Source: Pseudoscleropodium purum (lineage: Eukaryota; Streptophyta; Bryopsida; Hypnales; Brachytheciaceae). Taken from it: 64,000 nt of DNA. The stretch's first letter is position 1. Every line of letters begins with the position of its first letter. Under the pieces are notes generated by a model that saw only the letters and a list, made by a program, of their open reading frames with translations, made no database searches and had not been told where the DNA came from. The stretch lies in assembly GCA_963969395.1 (NCBI GenBank), contig OZ017804.1, positions 21,514,001 through 21,578,000 of the forward strand. The letters run 5' to 3'. Below, piece after piece: positions 45,960 to 57,394 of the stretch. The translations under genes were made by a program, and so were the position numbers.

Positions 45960-48900
45960 ATGGATGGAGTGACTCCGGGAAGCGAAGCCAAGAAAAAGAG
46001 CAAAGTGAAGGAGGCTACACATGACCTTCGGCTTGACATTTTAAATGACCCTACAATTAAAGCAGAGAGCGGGTGGGAAGATGAAGATGCGGAGTATTGG
46101 ACATCAAAAATGTGCAGGACCTATGTTAAAATGTACCACATTAATAAGTTGTGGCCTCAGGAGTCGCACAAGAGTCATACACGGGATTTTTGTTGTAAAC
46201 CATGGACTTGCAACAACAAACATTTTGTCCATCGATCTGAGGAGGTGTCGCCTGTTCTATTCGGAAACAAGTCCAAAAGCAAAGGCTATATTAATTATAG
46301 CGTGGCGTATATGGTTTACGCCGAACTTATATTAGAGCGCAAGATCGATTGGAGCACGTTTCCGACGACAACAGCTTGCCCACTTCTACTTGAAGCCAAT
46401 CAAAAGGACATTCCCAACTTGTACAAATCAGAGGGAGAAACAGAAAAAGTATTAAAAAATACTATTGAGGTGAAAACGGATGGTGTGGAGAAAGCCTCAA
46501 ATGTTGAAGAATTACGGTCTGTATAATTTTCAATAAAAGCAATCAATGAAAGCTCTTCGAAAAATGTGGAGAAAGATGTGGAGAAAGATGTAGAGGCACA
46601 GGAGGGTGAAGTCTTTTCCACAACTCCAACGCGTTTGACCTTTACACCAAATAATGATGCACAAACGCAAACGGAGTCTGTAAACAAAGGCAATGTTTGT
46701 ACGGAACGCGGGGAAACTTCAAAAAGTAAAGTAGACGAAGTCTTGGCGGAGAAAGTGGCAAAGGCTAATGCTACAATTGATAGTCTGATAGCCAACAATT
46801 GTTTTGATAGTTTGGTCTACAAATCTTCGCCTATGCATCAAGGCGTTGAATCTAGTCCAACGTTAAGTTTAGAAGACAAAGTACATAAGCCCCGTGGACA
46901 AGGCGTGACGATTGATAATATATCCTCATTATGGAATTCCGAGTATAAAACGTGGGTGGAGGATTTTCCGTTTACAGCGTCATTGCCACGTCCTCTACAT
47001 CGAACCTTCCAAGACATGTCCAATCCAAAACAATTGGAAAATCTTTTGAAGCTCTCGGTTTAGTTTAGTAACCTTCATGAAGAAATAGGCGGATCGTCTA
47101 ACCCCGATGATGGTGTTACTGCTGTTTCAATGAGTCCACTTGCAGATCCAAAGAATGTTGCACATATACTTGATACAACTTTCAAGATGACGATGTCAAC
47201 TTAATTTTTAGCAAAAGTTGCTCCGACTTTTATGAATTTGGCCAAGGAGTTTTCTTTCATGGCACCAGAGATGTTGAAAGGTGCTATAGCATTTCAGAAT
47301 CTCACGAAGACTTTCGGACCACTTTTCGAAGAAAGATATGTTCACATACTACAATTGGTGGAATATGAGAAGAAAATTGCTGACCTTGGAGGAGTGAAAG
47401 CAAGGTGCAAAGTGTTGGAATTGAAATTAAAGACTTTGGAGAGTGAGGTTGAACATTTAAATCAATAATCATTGAGGCAAATGGAGGAGTTGATGAAGAT
47501 GCGTAACTGGATTGCAAAATTACAAGGGACCTCTAAGAATCCAAGTGAGGTTGCAATCTCACCAGTGATTGTACTCGAAGACAGTCAAAAGACTCAAAAG
47601 AGTGAAGATAAGCTCTCTCTTCCTTTTGATAAGGCCGAAGCAAGCGACAACCCTGCCATTGTGAATGTACAAGAAAGTCACGACATCAGCATGTTAAAAG
47701 CGACACAACAACCATCAATGGAAAAGCTTTCATCCGTTTACGTGAATGCGGAGACGCAAACGAAGAGTTGTCACTTTGAAGAGTTGAAGCATAAATTGGA
47801 GGAGGCAATTGAAGCAAAAGGAATCGTTGAATCCAAATTGAATCGATTGCAATTGTCCTTGGATTTGAAGAAGTTTATGCCATCTAGCGGCTTGGAGTCT
47901 CGATGGTTAGCATGGGTACAAAGACTCCAAGACAGATCCTCTGTAGTATCTCGAGCAATGGCAGGTCTTCAAACATTGGCAATGGAGTCGAATGAAAATT
48001 GCGATGCCATTCAAAGCTTTTTGAGTTGGTTCAAGACTATGTTTGACCAACATCCTTCAAAGGGATATATAGAGATCACATGTTGGGGAGACATGGATGC
48101 CATGTTTGAGCGGTTAAACCACACAAAGAAGGACCAAGCTCCACCCATCAATTGGGCCTTGGAAGTAGAGGAAGGATGGGTCCCTTACAACACACTTTCA
48201 GCACACATCAATGTGAAAGACAAGCGAGTGGTGCATGCTTGTGATCCAGCCTCTCCAATCTTAGATGGTTGTTGTAGCCTTTGCCAAGGCCTCTTCGGAC
48301 CGGAAGGTGCGGTAACCATGGGCCAATGTCGCCACACTTTCCATGTCACTTGCATTGTGAAAGCATCACTCATTCGTTCGGTGTATGCCGAGTGTCGTAG
48401 TCCGTTGAGTGCTAGGTTCTACGAAATGTTTGGTATTTTGGAAGCTATGCCTCCAGGCCACGAGTACAATCGTTGGAATCTTCCTCTTGATCAAGCGCCG
48501 TACAAATTTCAAAATTATCAACATTGGGGGAAGCCAATTCGGTGGAATGCAAATGAACAGAGGCATGATTTGTACGAGGAATCTCAACAACCATTGGATT
48601 TGGATGTGTGAATGACTCACAATAGAGAGGTGGAATTGCAAGCTCGAAGAATCGTAGATGACGTGGCCCGTGAAATGTTTTGTCGCAACATAGGGGGATA
48701 TTGGAGCTTGCAACACAAAAAGTTCTTTTGTTTTCCAAATAAAAAAGTGGAGAGAGGACTAGAAGACAGTTGGGTGGAGGTGAACCATGGAAAATAGTTC
48801 GATGAGCAGTATAAGGCATACGACCATGCCCTCGTAGGTAGGGCCCTTCTATTGTCGAAGTTGGAAGAGGCTGCAAAAGTTCGTGCTGTCTACGATACAA

Positions 48901-49334
48901 ATGGACAAACAAGCACAGGACATTCATCTGTAGATGTGGCAGCAACATTTGATAGGCGCATTGACGATATTATAGGACATTGGAAGGCTTTCCTATTAGA
49001 TGGAGACTACCTCACAGTATGGCAAGGGAAAGGAGATGATGAAGTTGTTCAAGCGATGGTAGATCGTGTAGAGAGCAACTTGAGAACCTTGAAGGCAGAC
49101 GAAGTCGATTTATCACCGAAAAGAAAACAAAAAAGGAAGCGTGAAGAGAACGATGACTTCTCTCCGGAAACCAAGAAACAATTTCATCAAGTGGACATTG
49201 AAGTTCAATCTGGAGGGCGAATAGTCCGTCCAAGTCAACAACGGTCAACTCGTCAATCATTTGCTAAACTCCTCGGTATAGCAGATTTTCCTTTTGTTTT
49301 GGGAGAAGGTAGTGGTCCATCCGGTGGAAAGTAG
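45960..49334 (+). pseudogene. 1125-codon transposon ORF: unknown N-terminal domain, coiled coil, RING-like finger; six in-frame stops
   Basis: From the ATG at 45960 one single frame reads as protein to the TAG at 49332-49334. It is interrupted by stops ending at 46526 (TAA), 47063 (TAG), about 47204 (TAA), 47468 (TAA), 48611 (TGA) and 48797 (TAG), with no frameshift in 3.4 kb. Residues 38-135 (YVKMYHINKLW, INYSVAYMVYAE) match the N-terminal domain of the minus-strand ORF at 42210. The middle has charged helical segments (47232-47520, 47790-47870). A RING-H2-like finger lies at 48268-48396: CSLC, then QCRHTFHVTC, with only one Cys in the last pair (YAEC where CxxC is expected). The C-terminus is basic (SPKRKQKRKREEN). 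The function is unknown; a companion protein for the adjacent transposase is a possibility. Confidence 0.6.
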
Positions 49335-49639
49335 GATTTGAGGAGAATTTTGTTTTTTAAAAACAATGGTCCTTTCATTGTTTAAAAACAAAAAAGAATG
49401 TGAAAGATTTAGATCTTAAAAAGATCGTATAGGATTCAATAGTGATATTGGAACTATGTTTTCATGTATTTTGTTTATACATATATATTTATATATAAAG
49501 ATGCTATATTTTCATTTGCGTATAAAAATATTTTTATATGTACATCTTATTTTACGTGGATGCATTCATTTTTCATTGTATAACATTCAAATTACATAAC
49601 AATATAAAATTTTCTAATGACTAATGGCAAAGCGAAGTC
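49335..49639. other. AT-rich spacer after the large ORF
   Basis: It presumably holds the 3' end of the upstream gene. No other feature is seen. Confidence 0.45.
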
Positions 49640-50110
49640 TGCCCCGGCCGCCCCGGCCATCCGCCCTGTCCGTCCGACCGCCCCGTTCGACATGTCCGAC
49701 CGTTTGTCCGACCCATCTGGCATGTCCACCCGACCGCCCCGTCCAGGGTTGACAAATCTCTATGTCCACCCCAAAATAGCATCCATAATCCAGAGGTCCG
49801 GACGCACGGACGCCAACGGATGCAGCATCCCTCCCGCCATCAGAAGGCGGACGGGCAGGGCGGGGTGGACGGGGCGAATGGGCGGACAGACGCGGGCGAA
49901 CGGGGGCGGACGGACGGGGTAGATAGGCAGACAAACGGGCGGACGGGCGGGCGGGGTAGACGAGCGAACGGGGCGGACGGCATCTGCGAATGTCAGCGGA
50001 CGCTACGGACATAGCATCCGCGTTCGGACATCCGGGATGTCCGATCGTCCTGTCAACCCTGGCCCCGTCCGACCGACCGACCCATTTGCCCATCCACTTC
50101 AGTCCCGTCC
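49640..50110 (+). promoter_or_regulatory. Internal GC-rich repeat region before the transposase gene
   Basis: CGTCC/GGACG-type words flank the nested short element on both sides (49640-49743 and 50070-50110). Removing that insert joins a continuous GC-rich block upstream of the transposase ORF, in the same position as the islands at 45405 and 42325 relative to their ORFs. It is probably a promoter and transposase-binding region of the element. Confidence 0.5.
49744..50061 (+). mobile_element. Complete non-autonomous hAT-type element (318 bp), nested
   Basis: It begins CAGGGTTGACA and ends TGTCAACCCTG, an 11-bp perfect terminal inverted repeat. It is flanked by identical 8-bp copies GCCCCGTC (49736-49743 and 50062-50069), the target-site duplication length of hAT elements. 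The interior is the GGACG-repeat array, with end sequences like 12651-12908. Both TIR and TSD are perfect, so this insertion is younger than the host element it interrupts. Confidence 0.95.
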
Positions 50111-50428
50111 GTGCCGTTGGTTGTTTTTGAATGTAAACCCTAGAAAATGAACCCTAAATTTTCTGGAAGGGATGATAAATGTTAGAAGAGAAGCTTTTGT
50201 ATTCACTCTCAAAAAAACCGAACACTAAAATTTCCAAGGGCTATAAGCTTCAATTTATTGTGTCTCTTGCTTGGTAATGCATAGTTCGGTGGACGGGGGG
50301 GCTTTGATTTTTAAAGCTTTGTGTGACTAATTTCATTGATATTGTATACATTGTCACGTTGTGGGTTTCAAATTTAAAACATTTTATTGGTTTCTTTTGA
50401 AATTGAGGTAAAACATACACTTGTCAAT

Positions 50429-53400
50429 ATGGGGGCCAAACCGACGGGGGATTTTTCTCCTTGGTTTAGTGTGCCACAGGATGGTAAAGTAGAATGTAGG
50501 CTTTGCAAGGCGGTCATGGCAAGGAAGCTCGGCCGTATATTGAGCCACGTAGGCTATCCTGGGCTTGGAGGTATACGTGATAAAGGAGTGAGCCTTTGTC
50601 TACGATTACCAATGGCAGTTCGAAATTTATTTCGGCATTGCGAAGGAGTTTTTCTAAAACGCGTTGTAATGGACAATGTGGATGGCAACCCTGGCCCTTC
50701 AGATGTCCAAGAGTTTTCGGCCAGAAAGGCTGTGTTGCATTTTGACCACGAAGACTCTTGATCACCGTCCAAAGAATTGGTATCAATGGTATGTACCACA
50801 ACTCAAGTGACTTTGAGTACAGAAGCTTCTGGTGAACGTGAAACCCCGAGGGCATCAAGTTCTAAGCCTAAGAGGCAAGGCAACTTAGTGAATGGGTTTG
50901 AAGTAGGTCATAAACGCAAATTACATTTAGTGTGGGCAAATTTTTTTTATTCGGCAAACATACCATTTTCTGTGGCTCGAAATCCAGCTTTTAAAGAAGT
51001 AGTGAAGAAAACGGCTGCGTTCGATAGGCCATACATTCCTCCCTTATACCACGACCTTCAGTACAAATTGTTAAAGGAGGCAAAGACCAACATTCAGACA
51101 CAGTTGAATGCACGAACCGAAGATAGCATTCGAAAATTTGGAGCAACATTGTCCATTGATGGATGGAGCTCAGTGACTAATCAACCTCTCATCAATGTCA
51201 TGCTTATATCATCCGCAGATGAAGAATTTCTTGGATCTGTGGATATAAGTAGTTGTGAAAAAATGCAGAGTATTTGGCAGCTGTGTTGGAAAAGTTCATT
51301 GAACAAGTGGGGTCCAAGAACGTCGTGTTAATAACTACGAATAATGCTCTCGTGAATCCGTCCACATAGGATGTAATATCTGCAAAATATCCTCATATTT
51401 TTTACCAAGGATGCGTGGTACATGCATTGAATTTGTTGTTGAAGGATTGGGCTGCACAAAAATGGATTGCTTCCAAATCTGATAAAACAGTTCTTGTAGC
51501 TAAATTTATCAGGAAGAGATATATGCCGCTAGCTCTATTGCGAAAGTATTCGCCAAATCTTGATCTCTTGATGCCTGGGGATACAAGGTTCGCCTCTAAA
51601 TTTATCATGATAGAGCGTTTGACAAAATTGAAAGGAGCATTGGAATAAACGGTAGTAGATCCGCAATGAGTTGAGTATGTACATACTCTCAAGAAGAAAC
51701 GTGGAGCCAAAGTCCAACCAAAAGACTTGGCCTTAACGGTGAAGAAAATTGTTCTTGATGACCATTTTTGGAATCGGTCCATCAATTATGTGGAGATGGT
51801 TGAACCAATCATATGTGCACTTTGCGATTTGGATTCAAAATCACCATGCATGGGGAAGGTGTTACATATCATGAGGAAATTAGAGAAGCACGTGAACGGA
51901 TTACAAAGTCCACCATGTTGTTTACTAGAAGAACTTGCAATACCATTGGTACAGTCTTTTTATGCCCGAAGAAGAATGGTGGACAACGATCCCCAATCAG
52001 CCGCAGCTCTTTTGAATCCATATCTTCTTCATGACAAAGAGCTAGCGGATGACGCAGATGCAATGTCAAGATGTAAGAAAGTTTTGGAGAGAATATGTAA
52101 ACCGGATGAATATGTAGTAGTGGTGAAGGAATTTGTGGCTTTTCGACACAAGGAACCTCCATTCCACAATATGTTGAATCGAGGAGATCAAATGTTGTCC
52201 GCACATGCTTGGTGGGATTTTGAAGGTGCATGTGGCAAGTTTATAGCTCCATTAGTGAAGAGGATATTGGCTCAACCGGTGTCATCATCTTCATGTGAAC
52301 GGAATTGGAGCAACTATTCTTTTGTTCACAACAAATCTCGAAATAAATTGAAGCTGGAGAGAGCAACGGATTTGGTGTACGTGTATACCAATTCCAAAGT
52401 ATTAAATGCATCGAAGGAAAAAGATGAAAAAAAAATAGTATAATGATAATGTGGATGCGATGGAATCAGAGGATTCAGATAGGCCGACGTTAGAAGACGA
52501 TGATGACAAGGATTTGGAAAAGGCCCTTTCAGTTGTAGATGGCGGGGATGGCTTCAATTGTGCGACAGCATAGGGAGATGAAGACGTTATGGAAGACTTT
52601 CCCAATTTGGTGAATGATACGCATGATTATCATCTAAACCGCAAGGATGTTGTTCCCGACAATGCAAACGATGCATATACCTTTTATAAAGACGAGGACA
52701 ATGTAGGGATACAAGATAATCTACCTTCTTTAACTGCATATTGCAATGGAATGGGATACTTGAATAGCGAAAACATTCTATCGGAAAAGGCAAACGCTAT
52801 TGCCAAAGAGGTGAAAATCAATGAGAATGCTATTGGTGATGATGGGAGAAATGAAGAAGTTTTAATTTCTCAATCTCCATCTGTAGCATTAAATGTAGTA
52901 CAAGGAAACGATAGAAGAGAAGATGCAGTCATGAAGGTGGACGTTCCAAAAGATGTGGACAACAATAGTGGTGATGAGGGGGAACCAAATATTGCGGTAC
53001 AGAAAAATAGGGATTCACTTGGGATGGCAGTCACAAATTCGGCAATTGTGAAGAGTGATAAAGGAAAGAAGCCAATGAAGTCAATTTTTGAAGTACCGAG
53101 ATCTACTGCTCTTCCACCAATACCGTTGAAGTCTGTTAGTACACGATTGGATGATTCTCAAAGCTTTGGATATGGAAAACGCCTTATGAACATTTCCAAA
53201 GAAATTTCTACAGGCGGTAATCTACGGAAAGTAGCGTCATCACCTACAAGCCTAAGTGATACGGATAGTGATCGGATGCCATTGGCATCTTTGCGTGCTC
53301 GCATTTTAGGAAAAGAAATGGCGCAAGAACCCATCAAATCAACAAACGGCACTCTTTTACTTCAAAAGAAAGCCAAAGTGGAGATAACCGTTCATAGACA

Positions 53401-53783
53401 TGTCAACCCTACATCGAGATTGATGGTTCAAGAATCGAGTAAAGTGAAAGCGAAAAGAGAAATGCAACCTTTTGCTATCTCTCCAGTGAAGAATAGGACC
53501 CTTCTTAATGAAAATGTTGCTACATTGTGAAATAGAAATAAAAGAAAGGTTCCTATTCAAAAAGCCTTTAATCGTTCTGTCAAAGTAAAAAAAAAAATTA
53601 AATTCGAAAGAAGGGAGTAAACCTACTTCGAGAGAAGACTTGAAAGAGACAACGATACTTGATTCCAACGATGAAGATGACTCCGACAATGAAGATGACT
53701 CCGATAATGAAGATTTTGAACGGAGAGCTACAGGAGAGAGTAGTAGGGCTGAGGTTAAAGGAGATGTGGATTGGCATCCATAG
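50429..53783 (+). pseudogene. DUF659/hAT-type transposase with acidic C-terminal tail, broken
   Basis: A BED-like finger comes first (CRLCKAVMARKLGRILSH, then GVSLCLRLP). The DUF659 block follows (AFKEVVKKTAAF, ATLSIDGWSSVTNQPLINVM), then YPHIFYQGCVVHALNLLLKD. The hAT dimerisation region is complete (VSSSSCERNWSNYSFVHNK, RNKLKLERATDLVYVY). An acidic, disordered tail runs to WHP and TAG at 53783 and includes the tandem motif DEDDSDNEDDSDNED. Stops: TGA 50761, TAG near 51370, TAA 51648 and TGA near 51670, plus TAG near 52573 and TGA 53530 in the tail. Three changes of frame coincide with A-runs at 51258-51263, 52427-52435 and 53587-53597. The family cuts and pastes elements bearing matching ends. 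This copy is dead, but it is the best source type for the short CAGGGTTGAC elements nearby. An upstream TTG-started frame exists; ATG 50429 is chosen. Confidence 0.85.
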
Positions 53784-54119
53784 GAATTGTGGAGATGTGA
53801 ATTTAGATGTTTAATTGTTTAATTGCTCATGATATATGAAGCTCATGTTCACAAATGACAATGGTTTCTTCAATCATTTTATTATAAAATTGTTTGTTTA
53901 TTGATGATATACATCTCGCTGGATTTTAAAGTGATTTTGTTTCTAAATCAAAATGAAATTCAATAAAAAAATTAAAAATATATTTCATATTTTAGCTTTT
54001 ACATAAATAGTGACATACAACTCTATTAAATCGCAATTGCAATATAAGAAAAATCAAAATCCAAATGACTTCACTCTCAATCTCTCATTGGTGAAAACAA
54101 TCAAAACAAAAATCCCAAA
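53784..54119. other. AT-rich spacer after the transposase gene
   Basis: No coding signal. It probably holds the polyadenylation region of the transposase gene. Confidence 0.45.
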
Positions 54120-54266
54120 ACGGGTTTTCTAAGCCACCCCGTCCATCCACCTCGCCCGTCCGCCTTTCGACGGTGGGAGGGACGCTGCGCCCACTGGCGT
54201 CCATGTGTCCGGACGTCCGGAAAACGGACGCTATTTTGGGGCGGACGTAGAGATTCGTCAACCCTG
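54120..54266 (+). mobile_element. Right terminus of the large hAT-type element
   Basis: It contains the GACGCTGCG...GGCGTCC, ACGCTATTTTGGGGCGGACG and AGATTCGTCAACCCTG blocks found at the right end of the complete element 58378-58691 and, inverted, at the left end of 12651. It ends at 54266, and the next 8 bases are GAAGAGAT. Confidence 0.85.
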
Positions 54267-55310
54267 GAAGAGATTAGTGATCGCCAATGGAAAACTCTTA
54301 CTCATCGAAAGGTCTGTCAATTTTGGAATTCGTCTTACATCTAGAAAAACTACCCCCTTGTCAATTTTGGATGTCTAAGATGTGTCATTGTAGTAAGGAG
54401 GAGTGAACGCAATCTTGAGTGACCTGCATTTTGAATTGGCCATTCGGAACATTGTGTGGATTCAGATCTTCTTTCCACACTGCAACACCTTGATTACTTG
54501 GGTTTTTGTTTTTTTTGTCAATTCAATAAGTGTGAGAAACTAAAGTGGTCAGTCCCTATCCCTTAAAAGACCAATAGTGGACCTTCTTAAGGTAGAATAG
54601 AAGTATTGAATTTAACTAGATCTTTAGAAAGACATAATTAGAAACCAAAAAAGGACAGATCTAGATTGAATTTGGATAGCAGTTGGAATCTAGGAGAGAG
54701 AGGGAGAGAATAGCTGGAAGGGGAAAAAAAGCAAACCTGGATATTGAAGTTTAGGAGACCATTTGAAATTCCCTGGGACGATAATCCATGTCATCTTACT
54801 ACATTTTTGTGGCTAAAGATACTTACATCTAGATTGCACGTACAATAGAGTACCCTATAAATATTGATATTGCTGTAAAACATACTTTAGACAACAATTT
54901 GAAAATTGATGAATGCTTCTAAAATTTGAGACATGAAATGAAAACCTAAGAAGATTCTTGGTAGCAATTTTTAAAGACATCTCCTTCATAAACTTCAAAA
55001 ATTGGATTTAAGACCAACTTTGTTTGTAAACACAATCTTGTAGGCAAATTTAGAGCTTCAATGTCCTTAATACTGTATATATAAGCTTATTAGTAACACT
55101 AAAAAAAATACTCAGACTAATTATTTTTTATAACCTTTGTTCACTCAATTGATTTTGTGCTTTTTTTAGAGAGTAATGGGAGGTAGACTTCCTCCTCAAT
55201 TTGGGTCTCTCAAGTGAATGGGAATCAAGCTTACCTCCTTGCATTTGTCTTGGGCACAGTCTAAGTATCCTAGTGTAGTGATGCTTTTGTAAGAGACTAG
55301 GAAACTTATA

Positions 55311-55336
55311 CATGTGTGTGTGTGTGTGTGTGTGTA

Positions 55337-55372
<36 letters not shown>
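55311..55372. repeat. (TG)n-(TA)n compound microsatellite
   Basis: About 18 TG units with one TA interruption run directly into about 12 TA units. It is likely to vary in length between individuals. Confidence 0.95.
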
Positions 55373-56026
55373 AAGTTGTAAGAAAGAAAAAGTATTCATT
55401 GCAATATTTGACGTTGGATTTGAGAATCCATACTTGAACTACCAAATTTTTTTAGACTACAATTTATTTTTTTCAAACATTTGTACATTCATTTAATTCA
55501 TTAAGTTTTTCTACTAAGTTAATTCATCATTATTCAATTTGTATTAATATATTTTTTTCCTAGAATTGCTTGTATCCTCTAACACACATTATGTTTAGAT
55601 ATTTTTTTAATTTAAAAGAACATGATCACATTTTTCTTTAAAAGATATTTATGTTATTTGCTGCCATAAGTTTGGGGCATCTATAATTGTTTGTATACTT
55701 CTTACGTACCTCAAAGTTTCACTAAATGTGATCCAAGATTTCTCATTGATCCACTCGCAACCACATCATTAATTTTTTTATTTGATAGTCCTTTGGTAAC
55801 TACTGATTTTGTCAATTTTTTATTTTAGGTCTATGTATGTGATGGTTTAAGAGGTCTAGTGAGCTATTACTTTGAAGATTTATTTTCTGTTGTCTTAATC
55901 TATGCTAAATTTGGGTGATTATATCATCTTATACAACCTCCTTCACAGTTACAAAAGAGGATGGTATATAATCTTTGAGCATTTATTTATTTTCACATTT
56001 TTATTCCTTAAATCAATTGACAAAAA

Positions 56027-56028
<2 letters not shown>

Positions 56029-56070
<42 letters not shown>
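56029..56070. repeat. (AT)n microsatellite
   Basis: About 21 uninterrupted AT units. Confidence 0.95.
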
Positions 56071-56073
<3 letters not shown>

Positions 56074-57394
56074 GATATAATATGCATGGATTTTCCAAAA
56101 TCTTTAAACCATTTTTGAATGACGGTTTGTTTTGTGCATTGTACTTCTTTTATAGGGTTTTAGATATTGGTCAAATGTATGGTGTCCTACCATTATTCAT
56201 ATGTATCCTACAAGTTGTTCATATAATAACGACTAGTACTCACTTTTGTCTTCAATACTGAATACTCTATTAATCTAGTGATGCTTTCATTTACATAGAT
56301 GTCCAAATTTTCTACTCTAAATCATCTTTCATTTTTCCTTTCAAAATGATACCAATGATGCTAAGAATTACTCGTGTGATTGAACTAGATAGTTTGAGAA
56401 AGTTTTAGAATGCACTTAGAGTCATCATGTCATCCAATTTGATAATAGTTGTGAGGTCTCCTGGAAAGTCCATTCCTATGACATTTTGAATGGGTGAATT
56501 GGAATATGTTGTAGTCTTGGCTTTGCCTTTGGGTATTTGATTTGGATTATCTGAATACCCAATACACATTGACAAAAAGGTCTTAGATACTTCAAATGGA
56601 AAAGTGACTCATACAATTAGTCAAAAGACTTTTCCTAGCAATCTTTGCAAGGAATGACATTTGTATCTAAGACAATATTTAGCATATGGTTTACATAACT
56701 CAATTGTAGGTTTATCACCTCGAGAAGATACAAGTAGACTCTCTAGCACATCCATTGAATACATGCCTTTGTTAATAAGGATTAAAATTGAACTGAGAAT
56801 TGATGTCATCACCATATAAAGCGACAATTCAAATGACTCCTCAGATTCTACAAAGATCTCCAAACTGACTCTATCTTCTATTCCACTAATTTCTAGCATA
56901 TTTCCTATGCCTTCTACATTTGTAAACACTAGATTCAACTAGAGTTCAGTCCTTTATTCCTTATCTATGAAAGCTATGTTACAACAAAGGATCAAGGAAT
57001 CCATTCAAAAACCTCAATTATGATTCAATAGAAGTACACAAAGTTCAATTTGTTCCACCACTCTTCAATGGTGACGTCATATTTGAATTGCCTCCCTTTC
57101 AAAATCATAGTGTTCAATCTCAAGTTAATCAATCCTAAAAAAACAATGCCCCAATTAACAAAACATCAACAATTTTTTGTTAATTTGGATACTGTAACAT
57201 TTATTTTCACAAGTTTTTGTTAACTATGTACAAACTAACAAAATAGTCTAATTTTTTTTGTTGATTTGGATAGTGCAATCATAACATCAACAAAAATTTG
57301 TTATTTTTTTTTAATCTTTAAAAATCTTTGAAAATCTTTGAGAATCTTCAATATACAATATAGAATTAAGAATAAAATAACTACACAATTTGAT

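Larger units (their letters stand above)
45405..54266 (+). mobile_element. Large two-gene hAT-type transposon (left end not intact)
   Basis: It is bounded on the right by a genuine terminus at 54266 (GATTCGTCAACCCTG, as in 58691). On the left it begins with a GC-rich GGACG-repeat island (45405-45720). Inside are a 1125-codon ORF of unknown function and a DUF659/hAT transposase, both on the + strand, and a later-inserted short element (49744-50061). No CAGGGTTGAC end is found on the left, and the right flank GAAGAGAT has no partner, so the left edge is deleted or rearranged. All genes carry stops, so the element is inactive. Confidence 0.65.
54275..57390. other. AT-rich stretch with two microsatellites, no gene
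   Basis: Apart from the simple repeats listed separately I see no supported gene or element boundary. Short open frames here have no motif. Confidence 0.5.

Noticed and set aside
45960..49334. Alternative genetic code or programmed readthrough to explain the in-frame stops
   Set aside because: All three stop codons occur in frame, while host genes in the window use TAG and TGA as normal ends. Decay of a transposon gene is simpler.
49614..50093. 159-aa minus frame over the nested element
   Set aside because: It spans an insertion boundary with a perfect target duplication, so it cannot be an old gene. Composition is from the repeat arrays.
40074..54266. One single 14-kb transposon from 40197 to 54266
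   Set aside because: The terminus at 40197 faces the wrong way: its element lies to the left. The flanking 8-mers CCCTATTG and GAAGAGAT differ. Separate neighbouring elements fit better.
55128..55445. 105-aa minus frame with Tyr-Ile and Thr-His runs
   Set aside because: It is a translation of the TG/TA microsatellite.
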